A stretch of 23,366 nucleotides of DNA from CAZLMG01 sp964560765 (GTDB lineage: Bacteria > Bdellovibrionota_B > Oligoflexia > Oligoflexales > CAZLMG01): assembly GCA_964560765.1 (NCBI GenBank), contig CAZLMG010000054.1, forward strand, positions 1 through 23,366. Direction: 5' to 3'. The position numbers and the translations under genes were made by a program. A model generated the notes under the pieces. The model was not told where the DNA came from and made no database searches. It saw only the letters and a list, made by a program, of their open reading frames with translations. Below, piece after piece: positions 7,139 through 15,478 of this stretch; within the stretch, counting starts at the first letter, position 1, and each line of letters starts with the position of its first letter.

Positions 7139-8023
7139 ATGCGGACTAGAATCTTTGGACATTCAGTAGTTGCGGTCATCGCCTGGGGAGTGTTTGCGCC
7201 ATCGGTCCTAGCTAAGAAGGTTCTGGTGCGCGAATACGTCGTCGAGACGCAGGAGCAGCGGGAATCGACGCGTTTCACCTTAACTGAGTGGTTGAAGATC
7301 AAAGAACGCATGAAGATGATGGATCTGTGGCTAGCGATGTTTTCCAGTCCGGAAAAAGACCGCTTCAGCCCCGAAATCAATGTCATCTACGGCCAGCATC
7401 AAGGCACCGTCAACTGGGATAGCAATGGCGAAGCGGGCTCGGGCAGCCTGACCGGCCAATATGCGCGCGGACAACTCTGGTTGACGAACATCATCTCGGG
7501 CACGGTGGGCATTCGCCTCTTAAATATCGACCTCGGTGGCGAGGGCTACATGCGGATGACGGGCGCGCCCGATGGCACCCCGGATTCGTCGCTAAGCTAT
7601 GAGCGCACCATCAATTCGCAATATTACGCCGGCAATCTGCGCCTTTTCGGCAAGAGCATTCAGGATACATCACTGGTAGCAAAGTATGGCGCGTACTCCG
7701 TCACCAACAACATCCCCTTTCTCGCCGACTCGCCCATGAAGGCCACGTATCAGGGCGTCGTCTATGGCGGTGAGCTGCAGCTGTATCTGCTGAAGTTTCT
7801 CGGCATGGAAGGGAATTATCTGGCCTATCAGGATACGCGCGGCGGCGTTGTCGGCGAGCCCGGCGCCGACGGCACGAGTTGGGACGGAGGTGTCTTTATC
7901 GAGATCTCGCTTTTGCGTCTGATGGCTGGCAAGTACGAAGAACGCTGGAATCTAGGCACCGATACGGAAAAGTACTCAACGATTGATTCGGGCTATATTT
8001 TCGGGGTGAAGCTGCAACTTTAG
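7139..8023 (+). CDS. Exported protein, probable outer-membrane beta-barrel
   Basis: I do not recognise a named family. Starting at ATG 7139 (GGAGG at 7130-7134, 4 nt spacing) the protein has 294 residues. It begins with a clear signal peptide (RTR n-region, hydrophobic stretch, cut after PSVLA at about residue 25). The open frame extends further upstream to 6926, but that part overlaps the end of the ATPase gene and would mask the signal. The mature part starts with a charged helical segment (about 26-75) and then becomes rich in alternating polar/hydrophobic strands with many Gly, Tyr and Ser, ending in FGVKLQL. This is consistent with a small beta-barrel of the outer membrane. It abuts the convergent DUF429-like gene, with one base between the two stop codons. 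Confidence 0.65.
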   Translation: MRTRIFGHSVVAVIAWGVFAPSVLAKKVLVREYVVETQEQRESTRFTLTEWLKIKERMKMMDLWLAMFSSPEKDRFSPEINVIYGQHQGTVNWDSNGEAGSGSLTGQYARGQLWLTNIISGTVGIRLLNIDLGGEGYMRMTGAPDGTPDSSLSYERTINSQYYAGNLRLFGKSIQDTSLVAKYGAYSVTNNIPFLADSPMKATYQGVVYGGELQLYLLKFLGMEGNYLAYQDTRGGVVGEPGADGTSWDGGVFIEISLLRLMAGKYEERWNLGTDTEKYSTIDSGYIFGVKLQL

Positions 8024-8024
8024 T

Positions 8025-8948
8025 TTAATGGTGTCCGTCATCCCCGCGATCGAGGGCGGAATCTTGCGCATCCGCTGTTGTTCGCGATAGGGCCGGAAGG
8101 TAAACCCAACCCAATTCATCCGCATACGCATCCGGCGGTCGCACGCACAGATCGTAGTGCAGCAAACTCGCAACCATGCTGCTGACTAACGCGTGAAACA
8201 GCTCTACGGAGGCCTCGATCTGGGCCAAGTAGTGCTCGGTGTCGGCATCCGTATCCAGCCAATGCTGCTCCTGCATGGCATCCAGAAGCTGCGCTCGCCG
8301 TTCGCGACCGTCGGCAAAATCGCGGTATTCACCCACCGCCTTGGTGGTGAATCCCAAGGCCTCGGCCATGGCCTCTAGGGCTAGAGGCACTGAGGTTTCA
8401 TGCAGGGTGATGGGCTTGGCCAGGCTATTTAGTCGGCGTTGTAGCGTCAAAGCCCGCGCCGCCAGCGGTGCAAGATTGGCGCTGAAGCTGGGTTCAAAGT
8501 TTTGCCCGCCTTGTTCTAGGAGCCGCCGCACATCCCAAACACGCTGGCTCTGTGGGTTAATGGGCCGGCGTTTGCGTGCCTGGCGCGGCATTAGGCGATT
8601 CACCAAGGCCAGAATGTAGGCCACACCCACATCGTCGCAACTGCGCACACCAGGGCATTGGGGGCGCGTACAGGCTACGCAGGGCGGTACCGTCAGCGGG
8701 CAATCGATCACCGTGTGTGCTAGCGACCCCTGCGACTGCAGGATGTCCACCAGACGATCGTCGGAAAAGACTTTGCCCATGGCGCCAATTTTCTCATATA
8801 ATCCCCTGAGCTTTAGCGGGGTTTCCAAAATATTGCCGGTGCTAATGATCACCGCCGTGCGTCGGGCGTTAGGGCCAGACAGGTGAATGCCAGCAAATAG
8901 GGTCTCGCCGCGGTCGAACTGGGATGTGCGTTTGATATCGTTAACCAT
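8025..8948 (-). CDS. DUF429-like (RNase H-fold type) hypothetical protein with a four-Cys cluster
   Basis: From the ATG at 8948 the protein has 307 residues. FAGIHLSGPNARRTAVIIS (about 18-36) resembles the first strand-turn-strand of DUF429/RNase H-fold predicted nucleases, though with His where these usually have Asp. IDCPLTVPP (81-89) resembles their second motif. A cluster C90-x2-C93-x4-C98-x5-C104 could bind a metal. SANLAPLAARALTLQRRL (156-173) is another conserved-looking stretch. The frame is open upstream to 9134, but those residues look non-coding and lie opposite the TPR-barrel gene. No convincing ribosome binding site is seen at 8948, so the start is uncertain. It is divergent from the TPR-barrel gene and overlaps its 5' end. 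The family call is from memory of motif shape and is tentative; no function is proposed. Confidence 0.6.
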   Translation of the reverse strand: MVNDIKRTSQFDRGETLFAGIHLSGPNARRTAVIISTGNILETPLKLRGLYEKIGAMGKVFSDDRLVDILQSQGSLAHTVIDCPLTVPPCVACTRPQCPGVRSCDDVGVAYILALVNRLMPRQARKRRPINPQSQRVWDVRRLLEQGGQNFEPSFSANLAPLAARALTLQRRLNSLAKPITLHETSVPLALEAMAEALGFTTKAVGEYRDFADGRERRAQLLDAMQEQHWLDTDADTEHYLAQIEASVELFHALVSSMVASLLHYDLCVRPPDAYADELGWVYLPALSRTTADAQDSALDRGDDGHH

Positions 8949-10737
8949 AGCGCGACCGATCGTTGGCTGTCCGCTGCCCCGCAGGGCGACGGTACGAAAG
9001 CTTATCCTTGGGCTATTGGTTTCGATTGTAGCCTGCCTAGTGCTGCCTGTCCAAAAGGCAAATGCTAGGCCAAACAATGCGGTGGGTACGTCTGGCAGCA
9101 GTTTGGGCAAACAGGCGGCGGAAGAATTTCGCAAGCAAAACTACGATGCCGCGATCGAACTTTACCGTAAGCACCTGCGTCGCAATCGCCGTGATTATAA
9201 CTCTTGGAATTCGTTGGCCGCTGCCTATTACCACACGGGCCTGCCGCGGCAAGGGCTGCGTTATCTGCAAAGTGTACAGGGAAAGACGGGAGCCAAGTCC
9301 TACAACCTCTATTACCAGGGACTTTGCCACACCGCCGTCGGCGAGATCGAATTGGCAAAGCAACGTTTCACGGAAGCATCGCGATACGTTGATGAATATG
9401 GGTCGCGAGCTACCTTTGAGATGGCTGCGATCGAGTACAATGCGCGTGATACGGCGAAAGCCCAGTATTGGTTGAGTCTGTATCAGGGGCGCTATCCTCA
9501 GGGGGTATTCATCCGGACCGTGCAGGGCATGCAGCAATCCTTGCGCGAAGGCACATTCATTGCAGGGATTGAAGGCAATAAGAAGCCGGATATGGAGAGG
9601 GCTCTTTATCGGTACAACAGTCTATCCTTATCGGAGCGTCCCCATTTTTGGTTTGTGCAATTGGGGGGCGAGAGTGCGGGGGGCTCCGCAAAAAGCCCCA
9701 CACCTGACGGCAAGCTCGTCGATGATCCCTTCGTTGCCTATGATGTTCTGGCCAATGCTGGTATTGGCGTCGGACCCTTGCGTACAGAAAATGCCACAGC
9801 GTTTGCCGGCTATGTGTATCGACAAAAGTGGAGCACGGACGAGTCGCGGGTGGAAACTTACTTCCAGGACCCGACGGATTTGGCGTATCAACCCTTTCGC
9901 CCCGACGTCATGGAGCGCGAGCACCAACTCTTTGGTGACTTTCGCCGGCGCATTGCAGGGAAGTTCTTTGTCGGCGCGTTCGGGCGCATGGAATTCGTGC
10001 GCTTGGGTTCCGGCTTGATTCCGGGGCCTGACGAAACGCAACTCAACCAAGTGCTGAAAGTCGCGGAGCGAACTTTGCTCATTCCCTGGGCCGGCATCTC
10101 CTATCTCGAAGACACGCAAACCTTGATGTACCTTTACCTACGGCGTGAACTGAACCTGGATGCACCTGATTTTTCAAATAAATCATACATACTCACCGGA
10201 GGCGATGAGCCGGCGTTGAGCTATGGACTGAGTCACCACATGGGGTTTCCGAATGTGGGCCTTGATTTGAACTTTGAAGGTTTTCTCTATGAGTTCGTCT
10301 ACAACGATCCATGGTTTGATTACACGCGGCTAGGCGGCATCGGCAGCATTAAATTTGAGTTCTATAAGGGCATATACGCTCATGGACTGTTCGGCATGTA
10401 TAGCGATACTTATCAGGTCAAAGTGCTGAAGCAGGGATCTTGTACGTATCGCCCGCAGAGTACGGTGGGCCAAGAAAGCTCGCAGACACCCAAGGCATGC
10501 GCCCGCATCGATGATGGTAAGCTCTTTGAAGTGGGCGCCTACTGGGACTATTCCCAGTTTCACCGCTTCGGCGCTTCGTTTACCTATGTGACCAACGAAA
10601 ATCCATCCCTATCGATTTTTGACCGAACCCAATACTGGATTCGTGGACATGTGACCATGGCGTTTCCGTCTGTCGATCGCGTTATCCGCTATGTCGATCG
10701 CTTTGCAGACAGCGCTTTCACCAAAGAGGCTGAATAA
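8887..10737 (+). CDS. TPR-domain outer-membrane beta-barrel protein
   Basis: The longest reading has 616 residues from ATG 8887. A hydrophobic signal core (about 39-55) after RRATVRK, with a cut near QKANA|RP (60), directs export. Residues about 70-200 are TPR-like helices (AEEFRKQNYDAAIELYRKHL followed by SLAAAYYHTGLPRQGLRYL). From about 230 to 600 the sequence turns into amphipathic beta strands rich in Tyr, Phe and Gly, as in a barrel. The order signal, TPR, barrel recalls exopolysaccharide exporters such as PelB, BcsC or PgaA, though this protein is shorter and I cannot show homology. The start is uncertain: GTG 8926 and TTG 8932 also precede the signal core and would shorten the overlap with the divergent gene. 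The stop shares one base with the start of the PilZ gene. Confidence 0.75.
   Translation: MPANRVSPRSNWDVRLISLTIARPIVGCPLPRRATVRKLILGLLVSIVACLVLPVQKANARPNNAVGTSGSSLGKQAAEEFRKQNYDAAIELYRKHLRRNRRDYNSWNSLAAAYYHTGLPRQGLRYLQSVQGKTGAKSYNLYYQGLCHTAVGEIELAKQRFTEASRYVDEYGSRATFEMAAIEYNARDTAKAQYWLSLYQGRYPQGVFIRTVQGMQQSLREGTFIAGIEGNKKPDMERALYRYNSLSLSERPHFWFVQLGGESAGGSAKSPTPDGKLVDDPFVAYDVLANAGIGVGPLRTENATAFAGYVYRQKWSTDESRVETYFQDPTDLAYQPFRPDVMEREHQLFGDFRRRIAGKFFVGAFGRMEFVRLGSGLIPGPDETQLNQVLKVAERTLLIPWAGISYLEDTQTLMYLYLRRELNLDAPDFSNKSYILTGGDEPALSYGLSHHMGFPNVGLDLNFEGFLYEFVYNDPWFDYTRLGGIGSIKFEFYKGIYAHGLFGMYSDTYQVKVLKQGSCTYRPQSTVGQESSQTPKACARIDDGKLFEVGAYWDYSQFHRFGASFTYVTNENPSLSIFDRTQYWIRGHVTMAFPSVDRVIRYVDRFADSAFTKEAE
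10726..10729 (+). promoter_or_regulatory. Ribosome binding site inside the TPR-barrel gene, coupling the PilZ gene
   Basis: GAGG lies 7 nt before ATG 10737, within the last codons of the TPR-barrel gene. With the TAATG stop/start overlap (10735-10739) it points to translational coupling. Confidence 0.55.
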
Positions 10738-11330
10738 TGCCGCTTGATTCAGAAAATTTACGATTGCTGCGCGAATGCGCCGATAACCGCCGCTCGGTGT
10801 TTTTTAGCGGCAGCGGCGTCGATGTGGTGTTTCAAACGCACATCGTTGGCATCGAGAATGAGCAAGTCAAGTTGCACAACGCCGTGCCACCGAGCTACAT
10901 CTCTCGCCTTTGGCACTCGCAACAGTTTTACTTGCAAGCCAAGATGACCCGTTTTTCTGGCGCTCGTATTACCACCGATGGTGAGCACATTATTTTTCCG
11001 GTGGAGTCCCTGCAGATTATCGAAGAGACACGCGAGTCTCAGCGCTTTCCCTTCGAGCCCGAAGAGCGCGTCGTTTGTGAGTTGCTCAATCCCTTCGACC
11101 GGGAGACATGGATTTCAAAAGCCGTGATGGACATGTCGGCATCGGGTCTTTCTATCGCCACACGGCACGCGTCCCAGCTCTTTCGGCGAGGCACTCACTT
11201 TGACCACATGAAGGTGGTCATCGATGGCGAGCCCTACGCCGTTACCTCTGGGACGGTGATGTATGTTCGTAAGCTGCTGGATAATCAGGGTAAATTACAG
11301 GCCCAGGTCGGATTCAAGTTAGATAAATAA
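10737..11330 (+). CDS. PilZ-domain protein, probable c-di-GMP receptor
   Basis: A 197-residue soluble protein. Residues about 1-95 form a YcgR-N-like beta domain. From about 97 the PilZ domain begins with RESQR (99-103, the RxxxR motif) and continues with DMSASG (132-137, the D/NxSxxG motif). Both c-di-GMP binding motifs are intact. YcgR-type proteins change the activity of motility or secretion machinery when they bind the messenger. The TAATG overlap with the TPR-barrel gene implies production in a fixed ratio with it, so I infer that the PilZ protein regulates something linked to that envelope protein. There is no enzymatic domain and no membrane segment. A short 29-bp gap leads to the HAD-IG nucleotidase gene. 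Confidence 0.88.
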   Translation: MPLDSENLRLLRECADNRRSVFFSGSGVDVVFQTHIVGIENEQVKLHNAVPPSYISRLWHSQQFYLQAKMTRFSGARITTDGEHIIFPVESLQIIEETRESQRFPFEPEERVVCELLNPFDRETWISKAVMDMSASGLSIATRHASQLFRRGTHFDHMKVVIDGEPYAVTSGTVMYVRKLLDNQGKLQAQVGFKLDK

Positions 11331-11359
11331 ATACCGAAAAACAGAAAGAAGGTGATGGC

Positions 11360-12859
11360 ATGTCCGTCGATCTGGCTGCAACTGCAGTTTCGGGGGCCGC
11401 TCTGTCGGATACGAAAATTAAGCTCAAGAAGTGGCAGCGGGTGTTCGTCAACCGCTCATTGAATATGGGGTCGATCAAAGCCATTGGCTTTGACATGGAT
11501 CACACTCTGGTGACCTATAACGAAGAGGCCTTTGAAGACCTCGCCTTTCGCAAGACTCTGGAAAAATTTATTGCCGCTGGTTATCCGCAGGAGTTGGCGC
11601 AATTGCGTTTCAATCCACATTCGGTGATTCGTGGATTGCTAGTGGATCGAGAGCGCGGCAACCTGTTGAAAGTGGACGGGCACAAGTACGTCAAAATCGC
11701 GTTTCATGGAACGCATCGCTTGGCCAAGGAAGAGCGTCATCGCCTGTACAATGCCGAGAGTTTCAAGGCCGAAAAGTTTCTGTCAGTCGATACTTTTTTT
11801 GCGCTGAGTGAGGTGCATCTCTTCGTCGAGCTCGTCGAATATATGCGGACGAATCCGGGTAAAATTCAAAAGACGTTCGTTGAGGTCTATCAGGACCTGC
11901 GCCGATTTATCGACGAGAGTCATCGCGATGGTAGCATCAAGTCAGAAGTGATTGCGCATCCCGAGCGATTTGTGGATCGGGATCGCAACCTACATGAGTC
12001 GCTGATCCGCATGATTGATGGCGGAAAGCAGCTATTTCTGCTGACCAATTCGCGCTGGGATTACACCGACGTGATGATGCGTTATATCCTAGATGGGCAG
12101 CATCCCGATTATCCCCATTGGCAGGATTACTTTCACTATATCTTCGTAGGCGGCGGCAAACCCGGTTTTTTTACGGGCACGCAGGGCTTTTATGAAGTGG
12201 TGCCCGAGTCGGGGCTACTTCGTTTTCATGAAGGGCCTTTGCAAAAAGGCATGATCTATCACGGCGGCAGTGCCGAGTTGTTTCAGCAATTGGCGGGCAT
12301 CCGCGGTGACGACATCCTCTATGTCGGCGACCACATTTACGGTGATATCATCCGGTCTAAGGGCCTTTTCAACTGGCGGACCATGCTCGTTGTTCCTGAA
12401 TTGGACCGCGAGTTGCCGATGCTGGAGGCTGTCAAAGATTTGTCGGAAGCGATTGTCCAAGACTCCCATAAGCGCGAGATCATGGACGAAGAACTGCATA
12501 TGCTTCGCAATAAAGTAAGAAGTTATGAGGCACAAATACAAAAGTCGATCGAGCGCGGTGACCGCAAGCGAGCTCAGCATCTGGAGAAAGAGCAGCACAA
12601 GTTGCATGAAAGAGTCATGGAAAAAGCGACGGAATTGGCGGCTTTTGAGCAAATGATCAAGGCGCGCATGGTCGAACGTGAGTCGAAAATTCATCCCGTC
12701 TGGGGCGAATTGATGAAGGTCGGTATGGAAAAAAGTCGTTTTGCGCGCCAGGTTGAGCAGTACGCTTGTCTCTATACCAGTTGCGTCGCAAATCTGCGCT
12801 TTTATAGCCCCTTCAAGCGGTTTTCCTCATCTCATGAAATTCTGCCGCACGATGTGTAA
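11360..12859 (+). CDS. HAD-IG family cytosolic 5'-nucleotidase (cN-II-like)
   Basis: A 499-residue member of the HAD superfamily 5'-nucleotidases related to eukaryotic cN-II, which dephosphorylate purine nucleoside monophosphates such as IMP and GMP. HAD motif I is GFDMDHTLVTY (about 43-53) with nucleophile Asp45 and acid/base Asp47. Motif II is LFLLTNSRWDYTD (about 224-236). Motif IV is ILYVGDHIYGDIIRSK (about 318-333). After the core, a charged coiled-coil-like region (about 370-445, rich in Glu, Lys, Arg) leads to a conserved end (ACLYTSCVANLRFYSPFKR). AAGG at 11349-11352, 7 nt before the ATG, supports the start. This family occurs in animals and patchily in bacteria such as Legionella and Bdellovibrio relatives. 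It may belong to the same transcript as the PilZ gene 29 bp upstream; there is no obvious functional link. Confidence 0.92.
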   Translation: MSVDLAATAVSGAALSDTKIKLKKWQRVFVNRSLNMGSIKAIGFDMDHTLVTYNEEAFEDLAFRKTLEKFIAAGYPQELAQLRFNPHSVIRGLLVDRERGNLLKVDGHKYVKIAFHGTHRLAKEERHRLYNAESFKAEKFLSVDTFFALSEVHLFVELVEYMRTNPGKIQKTFVEVYQDLRRFIDESHRDGSIKSEVIAHPERFVDRDRNLHESLIRMIDGGKQLFLLTNSRWDYTDVMMRYILDGQHPDYPHWQDYFHYIFVGGGKPGFFTGTQGFYEVVPESGLLRFHEGPLQKGMIYHGGSAELFQQLAGIRGDDILYVGDHIYGDIIRSKGLFNWRTMLVVPELDRELPMLEAVKDLSEAIVQDSHKREIMDEELHMLRNKVRSYEAQIQKSIERGDRKRAQHLEKEQHKLHERVMEKATELAAFEQMIKARMVERESKIHPVWGELMKVGMEKSRFARQVEQYACLYTSCVANLRFYSPFKRFSSSHEILPHDV

Positions 12860-12970
12860 ACTTGTTTGACAGGGCGCCGCATTAAGCGCCCGATCCCACA
12901 TTCCTTTCTCTATAAACCCTCAAGCAAATCCGCCAGTTTACCGATATTTCCAGTAGGACATCGTGTCATC

Positions 12971-12990
12971 AATGGACCCATGCGTCCATT
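12971..12990. repeat. Small inverted repeat in the kinase leader
   Basis: AATGGAC (12971-12977) and GTCCATT (12984-12990) are perfect 7-bp arms around a 6-nt loop, ending 10 nt before the ribosome binding site (AGGA, 13001-13004) of the kinase gene. It could be an operator or a leader hairpin. Confidence 0.4.
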
Positions 12991-13009
12991 TAGATAGAGA
13001 AGGAACGGC

Positions 13010-15472
13010 ATGCGCAACGTGGTGTTGGGCGGACGTTATCGAGTCATGGATCGCCTTGGTGAAGGTGGCATGGCCGTCGTCTATGTCGCGCTCGACGAAA
13101 AACTTGGACGGCAAGTTGCCATCAAAGTTCTGCATCAGCAGTTTGCAGACAATCAGGATATTCGCCAACGCTTTGAACAAGAGGCGACGGCGATTTCTGC
13201 CATGGACCATCCCAACATCCTCAAGGTTTACGACTACTCGGGACCGAATTCCAGCCAGCTATGGATTGTCACCGAGTACTTGAAGGGTAAAAACTTAGCG
13301 AAGTTCGTTGCCGAGTTTCCGGGTGCGGCGATGCATCCGATCCTGGCCAGTTGCGTTGTGCTCGAAGTGTGCAAGGCTTTGGATCACGCCCACTCGCATC
13401 AAATTATTCATCGAGATATTAAGCCGGAAAATATCATGATGTTGGACAATGGCCGCATCAAGTTGATGGACTTCGGCATTGCCAAGAACTTGCATGCGCA
13501 TAATTCCATGACGCAGACGGGCACGTTCATGGGCTCGCCCAGCTATATGTCGCCAGAGCAAATTCGCGGCGTGAATATCAGCAACGTCAGCGACATTTAT
13601 AGTCTGGGCGTCCTCTACTACGAGATCGTCACCGGCCGCTTGCCCTACATCGGCAATACCACCCACGACGTGGTGTTGAAAATTATGGAAGGGCGGTTCA
13701 CGCAACCCAGTCAGTTGAATCCGCAGGTGCCGACGGATCTAAATCGGGTGATCTGCAAGACCATGGCACGTGAAGCCGAGCGACGATTTCAATCGGCGCG
13801 GGCTTTGGGGCGTGAGCTGGCGATTATCTTGCGACGCTATGATTTTATGGAAAGTCATGTGGAGCTTGAACGCTTCTTTTCGGATCGTCCTGGGTTTGAG
13901 GCGCGCTTGGCGCGTTTGCGAATGTCTCGCACCTCACGCACGCGGTCAGGTCCTGAATCGGGTTCAAGTTTGGCGCGCACAACCAAGGATCGCGCACCAG
14001 GCATGACGTCGGCAACCGTCAATCCCGGGCTGCGCGAGACGCGGCTGTTCAGTGGCCAAGATTTGCAGCGGATGGAAGAAGTGCGACGACATAATGAGCG
14101 CGCCCTTAACGAACCCATCGTAGCCACGGCCCGTCAAGCCACGCAGATGGAGCGTGCAGCCGTTGCCAGTGCCCCGCGTCGCGATCACATGCTGCCGTCA
14201 CATATTGTACCACAAGTGCCGCGCCGAACGCGCATGCCAACGCCAATGCCGGCAGTGCGGCAGCCGACTGTGCGCATTGCGATCGAGGCGCACGCAATTC
14301 CGCCGGCTCCGCCGATGGTCTTGCCGCCAGCGGGGTTGCGACCAGCCGCCGCAGCTATCATGCGCAAGCGGCGGGTGCGTCCGCGCATGCCGCAGCGATC
14401 GCGGCATCAGGGGCGATGGCTGGTACAGTCTCAGTATCGCACTGCGCAGGGCAATTTGTTCACGGCGTTTGTTGGTGTCGCCCTAGTGGGTGCCGTATTG
14501 GCATTGCTGGGATGGTCGTTCATTCAGTTGTCGGATCGATTGGAGCGCATGCCACGGCAGTCGGGTACCCGCCTAGAGCGCCCCGAGCTGCCGGAGCTGC
14601 GATCGCCGTTCACGCCCGCAAAGCGAGTTCCGGCAAAATCTGAGCGGGCAAATGAAAAGGTGCGTCCGGCTGACGAACGAACGGTTACGTCGGCTCCAAC
14701 TGCGAGGCGTCCGAACTCGGAAGTGGAGACGGCTACTAAGCCGGCGAAGACCAAATCAGCACGCGGTGAGCCATCGCCGGCGCGAGATCTTAAATCGACG
14801 CGCGAGCGCGCAACGTCCGCACCAGAGAGAACGGTGGTGAGTGTCGCCAACGATACAAAGTCGGCGACCGCGAAGGCGCCAACAGAGCAAACGCCGACAG
14901 TTGCAATGTTGCCGCGGCAAGCGAACGAAAATTCCCAGACGTCGCGAGTAGCAACCGAGTCGACCGATCGTGCGGGCCCTAACTCGTCGTCGACGGATCC
15001 GGGCTATGTGCAAATCGCAGCCAACTTGTCAGCTCGCATCTTGATCAACGGCAAGTATGTGGGCACGACGATCGATGATACGTCCAGTAGCGGCTGGAAG
15101 GCTCTTAGCCCTGGAAAGCATCAGCTGCAGCTCGAGCGCCCTGGTTATACGCCCTATAGCACCATCATCGATGTCAAATCTGGTGAGCGAAAGAAGCTTG
15201 ATCGCATTCAGCTCACCAAGGGCGAATCGGTCGGAATCAAGGCACCCGTTACTATCGTTTCGAAACAGGTTCCCGTAGCCGTGCAAATTACCAATTTGAA
15301 GACCAATGCGGTGCAGGAACAAACGCTGCAAAACACGCATTATCGGCTCGATCTTGAGCCTGGCCGTTATCGGATCAAATTGACGCATGCAGATAAGTCC
15401 ATCGTGAAAGTGATTGCGGTAACCATCGGTGCGCCGTTGACCTTCACAGTCGACTTCTCAAGGGTGGAATAG
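13010..15472 (+). CDS. Transmembrane Ser/Thr protein kinase with extracytoplasmic PEGA domain
   Basis: An 820-residue Hanks-type kinase. All key motifs are intact: glycine loop GEGGMAVVY (17-25), ATP-lysine in VAIKV (Lys39), catalytic loop HRDIKPEN (134-141, Asp136), DFG (154-156) and GSPSYMSPEQ (175-184). Residues about 300-470 are a Pro/Arg-rich linker with Thr/Ser that may be autophosphorylated. One membrane helix follows (about 483-508). Outside the cytoplasm come a long Ser/Thr/Lys/Pro-rich stalk (to about 660) and a PEGA domain (about 664-740: ILINGKYVGT, PGKHQLQLERPGY), then about 80 more beta-rich residues. PEGA domains are thought to bind surface or envelope ligands. AGGA lies 5 nt before the ATG. 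The next gene starts 6 bp downstream and also has a PEGA domain, so I infer that the two work together in an envelope signalling unit. Confidence 0.93.
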   Translation: MRNVVLGGRYRVMDRLGEGGMAVVYVALDEKLGRQVAIKVLHQQFADNQDIRQRFEQEATAISAMDHPNILKVYDYSGPNSSQLWIVTEYLKGKNLAKFVAEFPGAAMHPILASCVVLEVCKALDHAHSHQIIHRDIKPENIMMLDNGRIKLMDFGIAKNLHAHNSMTQTGTFMGSPSYMSPEQIRGVNISNVSDIYSLGVLYYEIVTGRLPYIGNTTHDVVLKIMEGRFTQPSQLNPQVPTDLNRVICKTMAREAERRFQSARALGRELAIILRRYDFMESHVELERFFSDRPGFEARLARLRMSRTSRTRSGPESGSSLARTTKDRAPGMTSATVNPGLRETRLFSGQDLQRMEEVRRHNERALNEPIVATARQATQMERAAVASAPRRDHMLPSHIVPQVPRRTRMPTPMPAVRQPTVRIAIEAHAIPPAPPMVLPPAGLRPAAAAIMRKRRVRPRMPQRSRHQGRWLVQSQYRTAQGNLFTAFVGVALVGAVLALLGWSFIQLSDRLERMPRQSGTRLERPELPELRSPFTPAKRVPAKSERANEKVRPADERTVTSAPTARRPNSEVETATKPAKTKSARGEPSPARDLKSTRERATSAPERTVVSVANDTKSATAKAPTEQTPTVAMLPRQANENSQTSRVATESTDRAGPNSSSTDPGYVQIAANLSARILINGKYVGTTIDDTSSSGWKALSPGKHQLQLERPGYTPYSTIIDVKSGERKKLDRIQLTKGESVGIKAPVTIVSKQVPVAVQITNLKTNAVQEQTLQNTHYRLDLEPGRYRIKLTHADKSIVKVIAVTIGAPLTFTVDFSRVE

Positions 15473-15478
15473 GAAGCT

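Noticed and set aside
12866..12871. Perfect TTGACA -35 box after the HAD-IG nucleotidase gene
   Set aside because: No -10 box lies 16-18 bp downstream; the nearby TATAAA (12911-12916) is too far away to pair with it.
12872..12891. GC-rich stem (GGGCGC/GCGCCC) after the HAD-IG gene as a terminator
   Set aside because: The stem is only 6 bp and no T-run follows it.
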